Shown piece by piece: positions 16,784 to 28,852 of a stretch of DNA of 64,000 nt. This DNA is from Geomicrobium sediminis. GTDB taxonomy: Bacteria; Bacillota; Bacilli; Bacillales; Marinococcaceae. How positions within the stretch are numbered: the first letter of the stretch is position 1; the number at the start of each line of letters is the position of its first letter. A program made the position numbers and the translations under genes. The stretch covers positions 248,001-312,000 of the forward strand of contig NZ_JAFBEC010000001.1 in assembly GCF_016908595.1 (NCBI RefSeq). The letters run 5' to 3'. The notes below the pieces were generated by a model. That model was not told the origin of the DNA. It was given only the letters and a program-made list of their open reading frames with translations, and ran no database searches.

Positions 16784-16809
16784 TCGTATGACTCACTCCG
16801 CTGAATTTG

Positions 16810-17394
16810 TTACTGAACGGCCGATTCTGATTCTGAGCTTTTTACGGAGTCAGAATCGGCGCGCTTACCGATAAACTCTGTCTGTAATAATCCCATCTGT
16901 ATGATGTCGTGATAACACCCATCTCGAAAGACCGCTTCCCGGTTCCTGCCTTCTTGTTGGAAACCGATTCGTTCATAGAGATGAATCGCCCGTTCGTTAA
17001 AAGCAAATACATTCAAGGATATACGGTGAAAGTTCTGTTCTAAAAATGCGTATTTAAGCAGCACATTCACAGCTTCAAACCCATAACCACTTCCCCAATA
17101 CTCTTTTTCACCGATATCAATAATCATTTCTGCATTGCGATTTTTTGTATCAATATGAATTAGTGATGTGACACCAATCGGCGTGTTCGATTTTGTGTTA
17201 ACGATCATATATGTCCGTGAATGTGAGTCACCAACAAGTACTTCTTGGACAAACTGCTTCGTCTCTTCAAATGTGAAATCGTCTAAAGACAAGCTCGTCG
17301 TTTTCATCACTTGCTCATCTGTCCGCCATGCATGATAAATTTCTGCATCGTGGACTGTAAACTTCCTTAAGTGCAAACGTTCTGAATATAACAT
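16810..17394 (-). CDS. GNAT N-acetyltransferase (RimJ/RimL-like)
   Basis: A 194-residue acetyl-CoA-dependent acyltransferase. It starts SERLHLRKFTVHDAEIYHAW, has the acetyl-CoA loop EYWGSGYGFEAVNVLLKYAF (the usual Q/R-x-x-G-x-G/A) and NERAIHLYERIGFQQEGR, the common RimL ending. It probably acetylates an amino group of a protein or small molecule. The C-terminal tail is Ser/Asp/Glu-rich and its DNA is an inverted repeat. The start at 17394 follows GAGAGGAG. Confidence 0.8.
   Translation of the reverse strand: MLYSERLHLRKFTVHDAEIYHAWRTDEQVMKTTSLSLDDFTFEETKQFVQEVLVGDSHSRTYMIVNTKSNTPIGVTSLIHIDTKNRNAEMIIDIGEKEYWGSGYGFEAVNVLLKYAFLEQNFHRISLNVFAFNERAIHLYERIGFQQEGRNREAVFRDGCYHDIIQMGLLQTEFIGKRADSDSVKSSESESAVQ
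16820..16860. repeat. Inverted repeat inside the 3' end of the acetyltransferase gene
   Basis: Eleven-base perfect arms GCCGATTCTGA (16820-16830) and TCAGAATCGGC (16850-16860). They lie 36 bases after the convergent HpaB-like gene and code the acidic tail of the acetyltransferase. No T run follows on either strand, so it is not a standard terminator, though it could stall polymerase or stabilise either 3' end. Confidence 0.7.
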
Positions 17395-17459
17395 GTATAC
17401 ACTCCTCTCATAATCAATCAAATGATTTACGAAACCGTTCGATTAAACGTTTCACCAGA

Positions 17460-17496
17460 GAAAAGCCACTTGAACATACACCGTTCAAATGGCTTT
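17460..17496 (-). terminator. Terminator of rnr
   Basis: Stem AAAGCCA..TTGAAC / GTTCAA..TGGCTTT with a two-base internal mismatch on each side, immediately after the rnr stop in the minus direction. It ends TTTT. Confidence 0.8.
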
Positions 17497-17500
17497 AGAT

Positions 17501-19819
17501 CTATTTCTTTTTCTTCTTGTTGTTTGAGCGGAAACCTTTATTGCGTGGGTTCTTTTGACCTTTTCCACCCTTGCCTTTGGTTCCTCCGCTTTGACGGTTC
17601 TTTCCACGATTTTCGCGTTTGTCGCCAGGCTTCTTGCCTCGTTCACCTTGAATGACCTTTTGCTTTTGCGTGTCACGTCGCTTACGCTTTGGCATGCCGA
17701 CAACTTCAAAGTCGATTGTCGTTTCATCCATGTTCACTTCGAGAACTTTCACTTCTACTTGGTCTCCAATGCGGAACATGTTCCCACTGCGTTCACCAAT
17801 GAGTGCGTACTGACGATCGTCATAATGGTAATAGTCATCGGTAAGGTGACTAACGTGAACCATTCCTTCAATCGTATTCTCTAAGCGAATAAACAGGCCG
17901 AAGTTTGCAGCGCCGCTAACAAAACCAGTGAACTCTTCACCGATCTTATCTTTCATATACTCTGCTTTCTTGAGGTCATCCACATCACGCTCTGCGTCGA
18001 CCGCACGCCTCTCCATTTCAGAAGAATGGGATGTGATCTCAGGAAGCTTCCCTTGCCAGTAATCAGTCGTTTTCTTACCTGTTTGCCCATTCACTAAATA
18101 CGTTCGAATCAAACGATGAACGATCAAGTCGGGATAACGGCGAATTGGAGAGGTGAAATGAGTATAGAAGTCAGCCGCCAGTCCAAAGTGACCAACATTC
18201 GATGGATCGTATTTCGCTTGTTGCATCGATCGTAATAGAACCGTTGAAATAACCGTTTCTTCAGCTTCACCTTTTACAGAAGCCAAGATCTCTTGCAATG
18301 CACGTGGGTGAATGGCGTCACCACGTCCTTTTACGACATAACCGAAGCTCGTAATGAACTCAAGGAATTTTTGCAACTTATCGTCATCAGGGTCTTCGTG
18401 AATTCTGTAGACGAAAGGTAATTTCAACCAGTGAAAATGCTCTGCAACTGTTTCATTTGCACAAAGCATGAATTCTTCAATAAGTTTCTCACCAACAGAA
18501 CGTTCTCGAATTTTCACATCCGTAGGTTTCCCTTGTTCATCCATGACGACTTGAGCTTCTTTAAAGTCAAAGTCAATGGCTCCACGATCAAAACGTTTCT
18601 TACGTAAAATTGCAGCCAACTTCTCCATCCGCTCAAAAAACGGCACGAGCGATTCGTATTGCTTTCTCGTCTCTTCATTGTGATCTGCAAGAATTTCATT
18701 TACAGCTTGATACGTCATTCTCTCCGTTGTACGAATTACACTCTCGAAAATCTCGTGATTTACAACTTCACCTGAAGGGCTAATCTCCATCTCACAAGAA
18801 AGTGTTAACCGATCCACTTTCGGGTTTAATGAGCATATACCATTTGATAATCGGTGTGGGATCATCGGAATCACACGGTCAACAAGATATGAGCTCGTCC
18901 CACGCTCTGCCGCTTCCACATCGATTGGTGAACCTTCCGTTACGTAATGGCTTACATCCGCAATGTGAACGCCTAATTTGTAATTACCGTTTTCAAGTTC
19001 TTCAACATTCACCGCATCGTCCAAATCTTTCGCGTCAGCACCATCAATCGTCACGATTGTTTCGTTACGTAGATCTCGTCTACGCTCAATTTCTTCTGGC
19101 TTAATGTGATCTGCAGTATCTGCAGCTTGTTGTTGCACTTCATCAGAGAATTCACCTGGCAGCCCGTGCTTGTGAATAATCGCCAAGATATCTGTTCCAG
19201 GATCGTTTTTGTGCCCTAGAATGTGAACGACTTCTCCTTCAGCACCTTGACGACCTTCTGGATACTTCGTAATTTCAATGACAACTTTATGACCTTCAGC
19301 AGCGCCGTGATTACGCCCTTCTGGAATAAAAACATCACTCGACAAGTGTTTATCGTCTGGAATTACAAATCCGTATCGTTCGTAATCTTCGTACGTACCC
19401 ACAACTCTCGTCATTCCACGCTCTAGAATTCTCACGACCGTACCTTCGGCACGATCGCCTTGATTCCCGCCTTTACGTGACGATACTCGAACAAATACGA
19501 TGTCTTTGTGCATGGCACCAGCTAAATCACCAGGTGCTACATACACATCTTCTAGACCTTCATCTTCAGGAATAATAAACGCAAAGCCCTTTTGATGAGC
19601 TTGCACTCTTCCTTTTATTAAATTCATTTTGTCTGGAAGTCCGTAACGGTTATTCCGTGTACGAATTAATTCTCCAGCCTCTTCAAGCGTATTTAACGTC
19701 TTCATTAAATTTTTATGGTTTTCTGCGTTATCTTCTAATTGTAATGCTTCTTGAAGCTCACTTACACTTAGTGGCTTCGTTGCTTCTTCTCGTATATAAG
19801 TTAGTATTTTATCTCTCAT
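17501..19819 (-). CDS. rnr: Ribonuclease R
   Basis: A 772-residue 3'-to-5' exoribonuclease that degrades structured RNA. Order: N-terminal winged helix (about 1-60), two cold-shock domains (about 65-220), RNB catalytic domain with [17 protein letters not shown] and [18 protein letters not shown], then an S1 domain (about 625-705). It ends in a Lys/Gly/Arg-rich tail of about 60 residues, which in this family helps bind RNA. The ATG follows GGAGATTAGT. It is the last gene of the secG operon as in B. subtilis, but smpB, its usual next gene, is absent here. Confidence 0.97.
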   Translation of the reverse strand: MRDKILTYIREEATKPLSVSELQEALQLEDNAENHKNLMKTLNTLEEAGELIRTRNNRYGLPDKMNLIKGRVQAHQKGFAFIIPEDEGLEDVYVAPGDLAGAMHKDIVFVRVSSRKGGNQGDRAEGTVVRILERGMTRVVGTYEDYERYGFVIPDDKHLSSDVFIPEGRNHGAAEGHKVVIEITKYPEGRQGAEGEVVHILGHKNDPGTDILAIIHKHGLPGEFSDEVQQQAADTADHIKPEEIERRRDLRNETIVTIDGADAKDLDDAVNVEELENGNYKLGVHIADVSHYVTEGSPIDVEAAERGTSSYLVDRVIPMIPHRLSNGICSLNPKVDRLTLSCEMEISPSGEVVNHEIFESVIRTTERMTYQAVNEILADHNEETRKQYESLVPFFERMEKLAAILRKKRFDRGAIDFDFKEAQVVMDEQGKPTDVKIRERSVGEKLIEEFMLCANETVAEHFHWLKLPFVYRIHEDPDDDKLQKFLEFITSFGYVVKGRGDAIHPRALQEILASVKGEAEETVISTVLLRSMQQAKYDPSNVGHFGLAADFYTHFTSPIRRYPDLIVHRLIRTYLVNGQTGKKTTDYWQGKLPEITSHSSEMERRAVDAERDVDDLKKAEYMKDKIGEEFTGFVSGAANFGLFIRLENTIEGMVHVSHLTDDYYHYDDRQYALIGERSGNMFRIGDQVEVKVLEVNMDETTIDFEVVGMPKRKRRDTQKQKVIQGERGKKPGDKRENRGKNRQSGGTKGKGGKGQKNPRNKGFRSNNKKKKK

Positions 19820-19839
19820 ACTAATCTCCTTTCTTATTG

Positions 19840-20589
19840 CTATCTAGCTTCAATTTCTTTTATAAATGATAGGATTCTTTCGTGAACACGCTCTTTATTT
19901 TTCCAAAGCGTAATAATATGTGGAGCATCTTCGTAGAGCTCTTTGGTTTTAGGTTCGGCTTGTACTTCATCATAAATAACATCTGCATTCTCAGGCGGAA
20001 CAAGTTCGTCTTTCCCTGCTTGAATAACGAGGGTTGGTTGTTTAATTTCATGCAAATGCTCTCTTACTACAAGGATCAATTCATCAATTGAATGAAGTGT
20101 AGAAATCGGAAGTGTTTCAAACTCATCCATTTCATCTTCAATCGTTTCTTCGTCCTTTTTTTCAAATTGTTTATATTGTCTTGCATACTGACGTACACCA
20201 TCATATAAGCGGTCATTCATCCCTTGTTGCATAATTGGAGCACACATCGGAATAACCCCTCTTACATCAAAAGTATAACCGACTTTTAAACTGAGCAAAC
20301 CGCCGAGGGAAAGCCCACAAACAATAATCTTCTCGTAACCAAGATCCACAAGGTGTTGGTAGCCTTCCTCGACGGCTCCCCACCAGTCCTGCCAAGAAGT
20401 TTCCATTAGTTGTTCTGGTGGGACACCGTGACCAGGGAACATCGGCGCATGTGACGTATAGCCATGCTTTTGTAAAAATCGACCGAGCATTCTTACGTCA
20501 CTTGATGAGCCTGTAAATCCGTGCAGTAAGAGAATCGCATGATCGTTCTCCCCTTCAAAGGTAAACGGTTGTGCTGGTTTGATTTTCAT
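19840..20589 (-). CDS. est: Carboxylesterase (Est30/YvaK family)
   Basis: A 249-residue serine esterase nearly identical in layout to Geobacillus Est30: oxyanion motif [10 protein letters not shown], nucleophile Ser94 in GLSLGG, acid in [13 protein letters not shown] and catalytic His in [14 protein letters not shown]. Hydrolyses short- to medium-chain carboxyl esters in the cytoplasm. It sits between a related hydrolase and rnr in the secG operon. Confidence 0.93.
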   Translation of the reverse strand: MKIKPAQPFTFEGENDHAILLLHGFTGSSSDVRMLGRFLQKHGYTSHAPMFPGHGVPPEQLMETSWQDWWGAVEEGYQHLVDLGYEKIIVCGLSLGGLLSLKVGYTFDVRGVIPMCAPIMQQGMNDRLYDGVRQYARQYKQFEKKDEETIEDEMDEFETLPISTLHSIDELILVVREHLHEIKQPTLVIQAGKDELVPPENADVIYDEVQAEPKTKELYEDAPHIITLWKNKERVHERILSFIKEIEAR

Positions 20590-20596
20590 GGTGAAA

Positions 20597-21265
20597 CTAC
20601 CCTTTCAAAAAATGCTCAACATCTCGAATCACAAGGTCTTGTTCAACATCATGACATAGAAAATGATTCGAGTGTTCATACATCCTTAACGTTTTATTCT
20701 TAGAACCTATTTGTTCAAACAAATAGGTGGCACTCTTTTCAGGAACGAGAATATCCTTCATTCCTTGCGCAATCATCACAGGTGATGTAACACCTTCAAC
20801 GAACGGGCGCATGAGTCGTATCGTCTTAATAAATTGATAAAAAGCCGTCATTGGCGTTTCCCTACGCTTATCATTTACAAGATCAAGCCAAGGATTCTCA
20901 GATCCTCGATAACTCGCCACTAAATCTTGAACCATCTGTGGTCTATTCACATAATAAGCCGCAGCATTTAAGAGAACGAGCTTCTTCACTGGGTACTTTG
21001 CTGCTAAGTAACAAGCAAGCATCCCTCCCATTGAAAAACCGATCACATACAATTCATCCACGTGTTTTAGCATTTCTTCGGCAGCACGGTCAGCTGTGTA
21101 AATCCATTTTGCCCCTTCTGCTTCGCCTATATCTTCCCCTACACCGTGACCTGGGAGCACTGGTGTATAAACGAGCCACCCTTTCTTTCTTTGGAGCCGC
21201 TCAGTAAGGGGCTGTAATTCTTCTGGGGAACCAGTAAACCCGTGTAAACATAAACATCCGATCAT
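20597..21265 (-). CDS. Alpha/beta hydrolase, second esterase-like protein
   Basis: A 222-residue serine hydrolase related to the Est protein encoded downstream. Oxyanion motif CLHGFTGSPEE, nucleophile elbow GFSMGG, acid in QGMKDILVPEKSA and catalytic His in HSNHFLCHD. The ATG at 21265 follows GGAGGGG; translation would start directly at the first beta strand, so the protein is short but complete. Only seven bases separate it from est, suggesting tandem duplication and divergence within the operon. Substrate unknown. Confidence 0.8.
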   Translation of the reverse strand: MIGCLCLHGFTGSPEELQPLTERLQRKKGWLVYTPVLPGHGVGEDIGEAEGAKWIYTADRAAEEMLKHVDELYVIGFSMGGMLACYLAAKYPVKKLVLLNAAAYYVNRPQMVQDLVASYRGSENPWLDLVNDKRRETPMTAFYQFIKTIRLMRPFVEGVTSPVMIAQGMKDILVPEKSATYLFEQIGSKNKTLRMYEHSNHFLCHDVEQDLVIRDVEHFLKG

Positions 21266-21329
21266 ACTGTTACCCCTCCGTTCAATGCTAACGCTCGTAG
21301 AATTCCCTAATTTATTGTAATTCAAACAA

Positions 21330-21366
21330 ACAAAAAAACAGCTGGGAGAATACGCTCCCTAGCTGC
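21330..21366 (-). terminator. Terminator or attenuator after secG
   Basis: Stem CAGCT-GGGAG / CTCCC-AGCTG ending in a T run on the minus strand, just after the secG stop. The downstream esterase genes need read-through or their own promoter. Confidence 0.85.
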
Positions 21367-21597
21367 TTAAATGAAATACGCTAATAATATCGTTAGCACG
21401 AAGAAAAGTACAGCCAGTATAACTGTCGCTTTTGAGAGAAAAGCCTCGATACCCCGTGCTTTTTGCTTGCCCATCAATTGCTCTGCTCCACCGGAAATGG
21501 CTCCGGATAGTCCAGCACTACGCCCTGATTGTAATAAGACAACTGTAATTAAAGCGATCGCATTTAAGATCAATAATACGATTAAAATGGTAGTCAT
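21367..21597 (-). CDS. secG: Preprotein translocase subunit SecG
   Basis: A 76-residue accessory subunit of the SecYEG channel. Two membrane helices flank the conserved loop [23 protein letters not shown]. The ATG at 21597 follows GGGAGGTG. Position between eno and the esterase/rnr genes is the Bacillus order. Confidence 0.95.
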   Translation of the reverse strand: MTTILIVLLILNAIALITVVLLQSGRSAGLSGAISGGAEQLMGKQKARGIEAFLSKATVILAVLFFVLTILLAYFI

Positions 21598-21715
21598 CGT
21601 GTGCGCACCTCCCAAGTACGACAAAGGAAGCCGTCGGACTGCCCCTGTTTCACGTAATTATCCTTATTTTATCTTAGCACAAAAGGACAACATTAGGCAA
21701 ACTGACCTTCTAGAC

Positions 21716-21751
21716 ATAGAAAAGGGGCTGAATCGATTGGACAGCCCCTTT
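21716..21751 (-). terminator. Terminator of the glycolytic operon
   Basis: Ten-base stem AAAGGGGCTG / CAGCCCCTTT with an eleven-base loop, five bases after the eno stop; ends TTTT. Confidence 0.9.
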
Positions 21752-21755
21752 AGAA

Positions 21756-23039
<1,284 letters not shown>

Positions 23040-23053
23040 TCAACTAATCTCCT

Positions 23054-24574
23054 TTATCGCTTTAATAGGCTCTTACCTGTCATTTCTTTCGGTTGCTTAA
23101 TGTCCATCAGTTCTAACATCGTAGGTGCTAAATCTGCAAGAATACCGTCTTCACGAAGGGTGTACGAATCATTCGTAACAATGACCGGAACTGGATTTGT
23201 CGTATGCGCTGTCATCGCTTCTCCAGAAGTTGTCACTACTTCATCTGCATTCCCATGGTCAGCCGTCACAATTAGTGTACCACCTTTTGCGTGAATGGCG
23301 TCAGCGATTTTACCTAATCCTTCATCTACAGTTTCAATCGCCTTGATCGTTGGTTCTAGTAGTCCTGAATGTCCAACCATGTCAGGGTTGGCGTAGTTCA
23401 GCACAATGGCATCGTGTTGGTCGTTTTCGATTGTTTTAAGAAGAGCATCTGTCACTTCAGGAGCGCTCATCTCTGGCTTTAAGTCATACGTCGCAACTTT
23501 TGGAGAGTCAATTAAAATCCGCTCTTCTAAAGGAAAGACATTATTTTGACCACCGTTTAAGAAAAACGTGACATGAGGGTATTTCTCCGTTTCTGCAATA
23601 CGAAGTTGTGAGAACCCAGCTTCACTAATCGTCTCACCCAGTGTATTCACTGGCCTCGTTGGCGGAAAAGCAATCTCTCCTACAACATCGTCATGATACT
23701 TAGTCATCGTCGCGTAGAAGATTTCTGGGTGTTTGCCCCCACGTTCGAATTCTTTAAAGCTCGGTTCAGTCATTACTTTAGAAATCTGAATCGAACGGTC
23801 AGGTCTGAAGTTGTAACTAATGATCGCATCTCCCGATTGAATCGGCTTCGCACCTGGCAATACCGTAGGTTCAACAAATTCATCAAACGTTCCTGCTTCA
23901 TATGACTGATCAATCAAGGCAAGTGGGTCTTCTGCGACATTTCCTTCATTATGAACGAGCACACGGTAAGACTTCTCAATTCGTTCCCAACGATTATCCC
24001 GATCCATTGCATAATACCGACCATGAAGCGTACTTAGTGTCCCTATACCTAATTCCTCAAGCTTCTCTTGTAACGCAGCAAGGTAGATTTTAGCGCTTTT
24101 CTGACCTACGTCACGCCCATCGAGAAAACCGTGAATGAAGACGTTGTTCACGTCATTCTCCTTAGCCATCTCGAGTAGTGCAAATAGGTGTTCAATATGA
24201 CTATGAACGCCTCCATCAGAGAGAAGCCCGTAAATGTGCAAATTAGATTTATTCGCTTTGACGTGATCAATTGCCTCTTGGAAAACCGCGTTCTCAAAAA
24301 ATGTTCCTGCTTCAATACCTTTATTAATGAGTGATAAGTTTTGATGAATCACTCGTCCAGCACCGATGTTCATGTGACCAACTTCAGAATTTCCCATCTG
24401 ACCAGCTGGAAGACCAACATCCTCACCTGCAGCAACTAACGTCGCATGAGGGTACTCATTCCACAACCGATCAAAGTTAGGGGTATTTGCCTTCGCAACT
24501 GCATTGCCTTCTACTTCATCTCGAAGAGCAAACCCGTCTAAAATGATGAGAGCAACTGGCGGTTGTTGCCTCAT
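23054..24574 (-). CDS. gpmI: 2,3-bisphosphoglycerate-independent phosphoglycerate mutase
   Basis: A 506-residue Mn2+-dependent enzyme converting 3- to 2-phosphoglycerate. The phosphorylated serine is Ser63 in [16 protein letters not shown]. Metal ligands include the N-terminal LIILDGF and C-terminal DHGNAD and AHTTNPVPV. The start overlaps the tpiA stop (ATGA), indicating translational coupling. Confidence 0.98.
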   Translation of the reverse strand: MRQQPPVALIILDGFALRDEVEGNAVAKANTPNFDRLWNEYPHATLVAAGEDVGLPAGQMGNSEVGHMNIGAGRVIHQNLSLINKGIEAGTFFENAVFQEAIDHVKANKSNLHIYGLLSDGGVHSHIEHLFALLEMAKENDVNNVFIHGFLDGRDVGQKSAKIYLAALQEKLEELGIGTLSTLHGRYYAMDRDNRWERIEKSYRVLVHNEGNVAEDPLALIDQSYEAGTFDEFVEPTVLPGAKPIQSGDAIISYNFRPDRSIQISKVMTEPSFKEFERGGKHPEIFYATMTKYHDDVVGEIAFPPTRPVNTLGETISEAGFSQLRIAETEKYPHVTFFLNGGQNNVFPLEERILIDSPKVATYDLKPEMSAPEVTDALLKTIENDQHDAIVLNYANPDMVGHSGLLEPTIKAIETVDEGLGKIADAIHAKGGTLIVTADHGNADEVVTTSGEAMTAHTTNPVPVIVTNDSYTLREDGILADLAPTMLELMDIKQPKEMTGKSLLKR

Positions 24575-25329
24575 CGTACTGTCTCCTCGATCAATGCAAG
24601 GTACGAATCAACATCTATGCTCGCACCACCAACGAGGGCACCGTCAATATTATCTTGAGCCATGTAGCTTGCAATGTTCTCTGGTTTCACACTGCCACCG
24701 TATTGAATGCGGATTGCATTAGCCGTCTCTGGTCCGTACGTATCAAAAAGAAATTCACGAATCGTTTTGCACATTGCTTCTGCATCTTCTGGCGTTGAAG
24801 ATTTTCCAGTTCCGATTGCCCATACCGGTTCATACGCAACAACAACTTCAGCAGCTCGCGCAGATTCAATACCCGCTAATGCTTGTTCTAATTGCGCCTT
24901 CACAACAGTATCAGCGCTTCCTGATTCTCGGTCTTCAAGCAATTCTCCAACACAGAGAATCGGTGTAATTCCGTGATTGAGGGCTGTTTTGACTTTGGCA
25001 TTCACACGCTCATCTGTATCGTTGAACATTTCTCTACGTTCAGAATGACCAATAATCGCAAGCTTCACACCGATGGAAGTGAGTGCCGCGGCACTAATCT
25101 CACCAGTAAACGCACCCTTTTCTTCCTCATGAAGATTTTGAGCACCGATTTGTAAATCTGTGCCGACCGCTTTTTCCTTCATTCCCTTTAAGGAAATCGC
25201 TTGAGCACAAAGTGCATACTCAACTTTGTCAGATGAAGGCAATTTCTCTGTCACTTGTGTCACGAATTGAAGGGCTTCTTCATCCGTTACGTTCATTTTC
25301 CAATTTCCTGCAATAAATGGTTTTCTCAT
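24571..25329 (-). CDS. tpiA: Triosephosphate isomerase
   Basis: Interconverts dihydroxyacetone phosphate and glyceraldehyde-3-phosphate. 252 residues; substrate Lys in AGNWKMN, electrophile His in IIGHSERR, catalytic Glu in [12 protein letters not shown] and phosphate loops QYGGSV and GALVGGAS. Thirteen bases after pgk. Confidence 0.98.
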   Translation of the reverse strand: MRKPFIAGNWKMNVTDEEALQFVTQVTEKLPSSDKVEYALCAQAISLKGMKEKAVGTDLQIGAQNLHEEEKGAFTGEISAAALTSIGVKLAIIGHSERREMFNDTDERVNAKVKTALNHGITPILCVGELLEDRESGSADTVVKAQLEQALAGIESARAAEVVVAYEPVWAIGTGKSSTPEDAEAMCKTIREFLFDTYGPETANAIRIQYGGSVKPENIASYMAQDNIDGALVGGASIDVDSYLALIEETVR

Positions 25330-25342
25330 TGATTATCACCCT

Positions 25343-26524
25343 TTATTTTTCTTGAAGTGCTGTCACACCGGGGAGGTCTTTTCCTTCCATAAACTCAAGG
25401 GAAGCTCCTCCACCTGTAGAAATATGGCTCATTTGATCCGCGTAGTTAAACTTCTCAACTGCTGCAGCTGAGTCGCCACCACCAATTACAGAATACGTAC
25501 CGCTCTCTGCCATCGCTTCTGCAACACCTTTTGTTCCATCAGCAAACGTATCCATTTCAAATACACCCATCGGTCCATTCCAAACGGTAAGTTTCGCATC
25601 TTTTACAGCTGCCTTGAATTGTTCAATCGTTTTTGGTCCAATATCAAGCGCTTGCCAGTCATCTGGAATCGCATCGACCGTTACAATTTCAGTATTTGCA
25701 TCATCACTGAATGCGTCTGCTACTTTCACATCAACAGGAAGTAACAATTGAACTCCGTTATCCTTTGCCTTTTGCATGAACGTTTTTGCCATGTCAATTT
25801 TGTCATGTTCAAGAAGTGACTTGCCGACGCTATATCCTTGTGCACGAATAAACGTATAGGCTAAACCTCCGCCTAAAATCAACGTATCAACTTTATCTAA
25901 TAAGTGATCAATAACACCGATTTTATCTTTCACTTTCGCACCACCGATGATCGCAACAAACGGGCGGTTCGGATTTTCTAATGCTTTTCCGAGTACATCC
26001 AGTTCCTTTTCAAGGAGAAGTCCTGCAGCTGACGGTAAATGATGTGCAATGCCTTCTGTAGAAGCGTGAGCACGGTGAGCAGCACCAAACGCGTCATTAA
26101 CATAGACGTCCGCAAGCTTCGCCAGTTGCTCAGCAAGTGCAGCGTCGTTTTTCTCTTCGCCTGCTTCAAATCGCAAATTCTCAAGTAATAGAATTCCTTG
26201 TTCTTGCAACTGATCAACAGCTTTTGTTACATCATCGCCAACGACATTATCTGCTTTATGTACCGTTGTACCAAGCAGTTGTTCTAAACGCTTAGCGACC
26301 GGATCTAATCGCAATTTCTCAACGACTTCGCCTTTTGGACGTCCGAGATGGCTTGCCAAGATCACTTTCGCACCTTTTTGTTGTAAAAGTTGAATTGTAG
26401 GGATTGCTGCGCGAATGCGCGTATCATCAGTGACGGTTTCACCGTCGAGGGGTACGTTAAAATCAACACGGCAGAATACCGTTTGACCTGCTAGATCTAC
26501 ATCGTGGATTGTTCGTTTATTCAT
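25343..26524 (-). CDS. pgk: Phosphoglycerate kinase
   Basis: Makes ATP from 1,3-bisphosphoglycerate. 393 residues; N-domain substrate site VDFNVPLD and ASHLGRPKG, nucleotide site [11 protein letters not shown], hinge [11 protein letters not shown] and C-terminal [12 protein letters not shown] with [22 protein letters not shown] precedes the ATG. Separated from gapA by 95 bases holding a hairpin. Confidence 0.98.
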   Translation of the reverse strand: MNKRTIHDVDLAGQTVFCRVDFNVPLDGETVTDDTRIRAAIPTIQLLQQKGAKVILASHLGRPKGEVVEKLRLDPVAKRLEQLLGTTVHKADNVVGDDVTKAVDQLQEQGILLLENLRFEAGEEKNDAALAEQLAKLADVYVNDAFGAAHRAHASTEGIAHHLPSAAGLLLEKELDVLGKALENPNRPFVAIIGGAKVKDKIGVIDHLLDKVDTLILGGGLAYTFIRAQGYSVGKSLLEHDKIDMAKTFMQKAKDNGVQLLLPVDVKVADAFSDDANTEIVTVDAIPDDWQALDIGPKTIEQFKAAVKDAKLTVWNGPMGVFEMDTFADGTKGVAEAMAESGTYSVIGGGDSAAAVEKFNYADQMSHISTGGGASLEFMEGKDLPGVTALQEK

Positions 26525-26572
26525 GGAAAAGGTCCTCCTTAACGCATTTATACGTTAATTTTCATAAGAAAG

Positions 26573-26601
26573 AAGGGAGCGAACGCGTACGTCTCTCCCT
26601 T
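26573..26601 (-). other. Hairpin between gapA and pgk
   Basis: Stem AAGGGAG / CTCCCTT followed on the minus strand by an interrupted T run (TTCTTTCTTATG). Probably a weak terminator or RNA-processing site that lets gapA be made in excess over pgk and the rest of the operon. That role is inferred. Confidence 0.5.
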
Positions 26602-26619
26602 TTCCTTTTTCATATCTTA

Positions 26620-27627
26620 TTATAACCCAACTCTAGCCATGTGAGCGACTAAGTCGACAACACGATTTGAATATCCGTATTCGTTATCATACCATGAGAT
26701 AACTTTTACCATGTTTCCTTCCATAACCATCGTCGATTTCGCATCGATCGTAGAAGAAAGCGTACTTCCGTTATAGTCGCTAGAGACAAGCTCTTCTTCG
26801 CTATAACCGAGAATACCTTTCATTTCTCCTTCAGAAAGCTCTTTTAGCTTCGCGTTTACTTGCTCATCCGTGACATCTTGATTAAGTTCAACAACGAAGT
26901 CAACGAGTGATACATTCGGTGTTGGCACACGCATCGCAGCTCCATTAAGCTTACCTTCAAGTTCAGGAAGCACGAGCGCTACAGCTTTTGCAGCTCCAGT
27001 AGACGTAGGAATAATGTTCTCCGCAGCTGCACGCGCACGACGATAATCTTTGTGCGGAAGATCAAGAATTTGTTGGTCGTTCGTGTACGAGTGTACTGTG
27101 TTCATGATTCCACGGCGAATTCCGAACTCATCGTGTAATGCCTTTGCTAATGGCGCAAGACAGTTTGTCGTACACGATGCATTTGAAACAACCGTATGCT
27201 CTTCTGGGTTATACGTCTCATGGTTTACTCCCATTACGAACGTTGCGTCTACATCTTTACCAGGTGCTGAAATAATGACACGTTTTGCGCCACCTTCAAT
27301 GTGCTTGTTTGCATCTTCTTTAGAAGCAAAACGACCTGTCGCTTCGACTACGACGTCAACGCCATATTGATCCCAACCAATTTGTGCTGGATCGCGCTCA
27401 GAAGAGATCGCAATCTTCTTCCCACCAATAAGAAGGTTGTCGCCGTCTACTTCAATTTCTGAAGGGAACGTTCCATGTACGGTATCATATTTCAAGAGGT
27501 GTGCTAGCATCTCTGCGTCTGTAAGGTCATTGATTGCTACCACTTCTACCTCTGGGTTGTTTAAAGATGCACGATACACCAAGCGCCCAATTCGTCCAAA
27601 ACCGTTAATACCAATCTTCGTTGTCAT
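26620..27627 (-). CDS. gapA: Glyceraldehyde-3-phosphate dehydrogenase, glycolytic
   Basis: 335 residues. NAD-binding GINGFGRIGRLVYRA, Asp34 in AINDLTD (favours NAD over NADP, hence the glycolytic GapA type), nucleophile Cys152 in SNASCTTNC and catalytic His in TVHSYTNDQ. Its ATG directly follows the TAA of cggR and its strong ribosome site GAGGAGGA lies inside the end of cggR. Induced by glucose through CggR. Confidence 0.98.
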   Translation of the reverse strand: MTTKIGINGFGRIGRLVYRASLNNPEVEVVAINDLTDAEMLAHLLKYDTVHGTFPSEIEVDGDNLLIGGKKIAISSERDPAQIGWDQYGVDVVVEATGRFASKEDANKHIEGGAKRVIISAPGKDVDATFVMGVNHETYNPEEHTVVSNASCTTNCLAPLAKALHDEFGIRRGIMNTVHSYTNDQQILDLPHKDYRRARAAAENIIPTSTGAAKAVALVLPELEGKLNGAAMRVPTPNVSLVDFVVELNQDVTDEQVNAKLKELSEGEMKGILGYSEEELVSSDYNGSTLSSTIDAKSTMVMEGNMVKVISWYDNEYGYSNRVVDLVAHMARVGL

Positions 27628-28665
27628 TTATAAATCCTCCTCTAGAGTATCTAAAACAGCTTTCGCTGCTGCTTCGTCTGTAATCAATAAATCACTCGGT
27701 CGATGCGTCATATAGGATGCAATGGCTTTAGCTTTAGAAGCACCACCTGCAACCGTAATGACCATTTGTTCTTCATTCAAATCAGAGAGCTGTAAACCGA
27801 TCGTTCGTTCTTTATGAACGATCTTCCCATGATGATCAAAGTAATACCCAAACGCTTCAGATTGAGCGCTTTTCGTTTCTAGACCTTGAAGGTGTTCTTC
27901 CGTTGATCCTCTTCGTGTCGCCATCGATAATGCATCACCAACACTATGAATGACCATACGAGGGTGACGGATTAGCTGTAGTAGTTCTCGTATACCCGGT
28001 TCTTCAATCAATGAATCATAGGCTGTTTCACTTAATTGATCTGGTACGTGAAGCAATCGATAGTTCGCTTCTGCTTGTTTCGCTAAATCAGCGCTAATCG
28101 TATTTGCTTGCAATTCCACGTCTTCTCCAAGTCCCCCACGGGCAGGAACAAATGTGACATTGCTAAGCCTGGCATGAGGATACACAGCAGCGGCCAAAGC
28201 GGCCAGCGTTGTTCCACCTGCAACTGCAACAACGTCTCCTTCACCAAGTGTTTGAATCATTTCGTCCACACATGCGCGACTCATCTCTTTTTTCACCCAG
28301 TCTTGTTCATCACTATTTCCTGGAGCGACGATGACTCGCTTCACATGAAGCGCGCGTTCAAGTTTCGCCTGCAATGATGTGCGACCTGTAAGCACTTGAA
28401 TCGAAGATTCTAATGCCTCGAGCAAATTCTTTCCATCTTCAGTAAGGCGCATACCTTGCGTCTCAATTAAAAGCAACTGTTCATTTTTAAACAGTTCAAC
28501 TTCCCTTCTCAACACGCGTTCCGAAATGTCCATTTCTTGTGCCAATGCTCTTCGACCAACCGGTTCACTCACACGAATGTAACGTAAAAGATGATACCTC
28601 CTTATAAGGTTATCCATCAGATCTGGCTGCAATTTCTGCTGCCATTTTAGTAATGTTTCATCCAT
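27628..28665 (-). CDS. cggR: Central glycolytic genes regulator
   Basis: A 345-residue SorC-family repressor of the gapA operon. N-terminal winged helix (about 25-80; RRALAQEMDISERVLRREV), then a sugar-phosphate-binding domain with VAVAGGTTLAALA, VPARGGLGEDVELQANTI and VITVAGGASKAKAI. Fructose-1,6-bisphosphate relieves repression in B. subtilis. First gene of its operon, autoregulated by the operator just upstream. The ribosome site is weak (GAGCTGAGTAG), which fits low repressor output. Confidence 0.95.
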   Translation of the reverse strand: MDETLLKWQQKLQPDLMDNLIRRYHLLRYIRVSEPVGRRALAQEMDISERVLRREVELFKNEQLLLIETQGMRLTEDGKNLLEALESSIQVLTGRTSLQAKLERALHVKRVIVAPGNSDEQDWVKKEMSRACVDEMIQTLGEGDVVAVAGGTTLAALAAAVYPHARLSNVTFVPARGGLGEDVELQANTISADLAKQAEANYRLLHVPDQLSETAYDSLIEEPGIRELLQLIRHPRMVIHSVGDALSMATRRGSTEEHLQGLETKSAQSEAFGYYFDHHGKIVHKERTIGLQLSDLNEEQMVITVAGGASKAKAIASYMTHRPSDLLITDEAAAKAVLDTLEEDL

Positions 28666-28685
28666 GATCTACTCAGCTCATCTTT

Positions 28686-28768
28686 CCGGGAACAAAAAAG
28701 TCCCTCGTTGACTTTTCTGTTCCCACTAACTTAATTATCATTATAAATTAAGATTGACGTTTTTGCAA
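28686..28768 (-). promoter_or_regulatory. cggR-gapA promoter and CggR operator
   Basis: Promoter on the minus strand: TTGCAA (28763-28768), 17 bases, TATAAT (28740-28745). Downstream (28686-28724) lie two direct half-operators of the form GGGAAC-N6-GTC and GGGAC-N6-GTTCCC. They match the B. subtilis CggR site CGGGAC-N6-TGTC repeated after four bases. Confidence 0.88.
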
Positions 28769-28784
28769 TTGATTCATCATTACT

Positions 28785-28821
28785 TTGACAGATAGAGTAA
28801 TTAACGCTATGATTACTCTAT
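28785..28821 (+). promoter_or_regulatory. padR operon promoter with perfect inverted repeat
   Basis: TTGACA (28785-28790), 17 bases, TATGAT (28808-28813). Overlapping it is a perfect ten-base inverted repeat, ATAGAGTAAT (28792-28801) and ATTACTCTAT (28812-28821). The arms cover the spacer and -10 box, the expected place for autorepression by the PadR protein encoded 32 bases downstream. Confidence 0.85.
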
Positions 28822-28852
28822 CAGATAGAACACACAGAAAGGACCGTGCGTT

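Noticed and set aside
17422-17500. smpB or tmRNA after rnr
   Set aside because: Only the rnr terminator is present; no tRNA-like ends or SmpB motifs.
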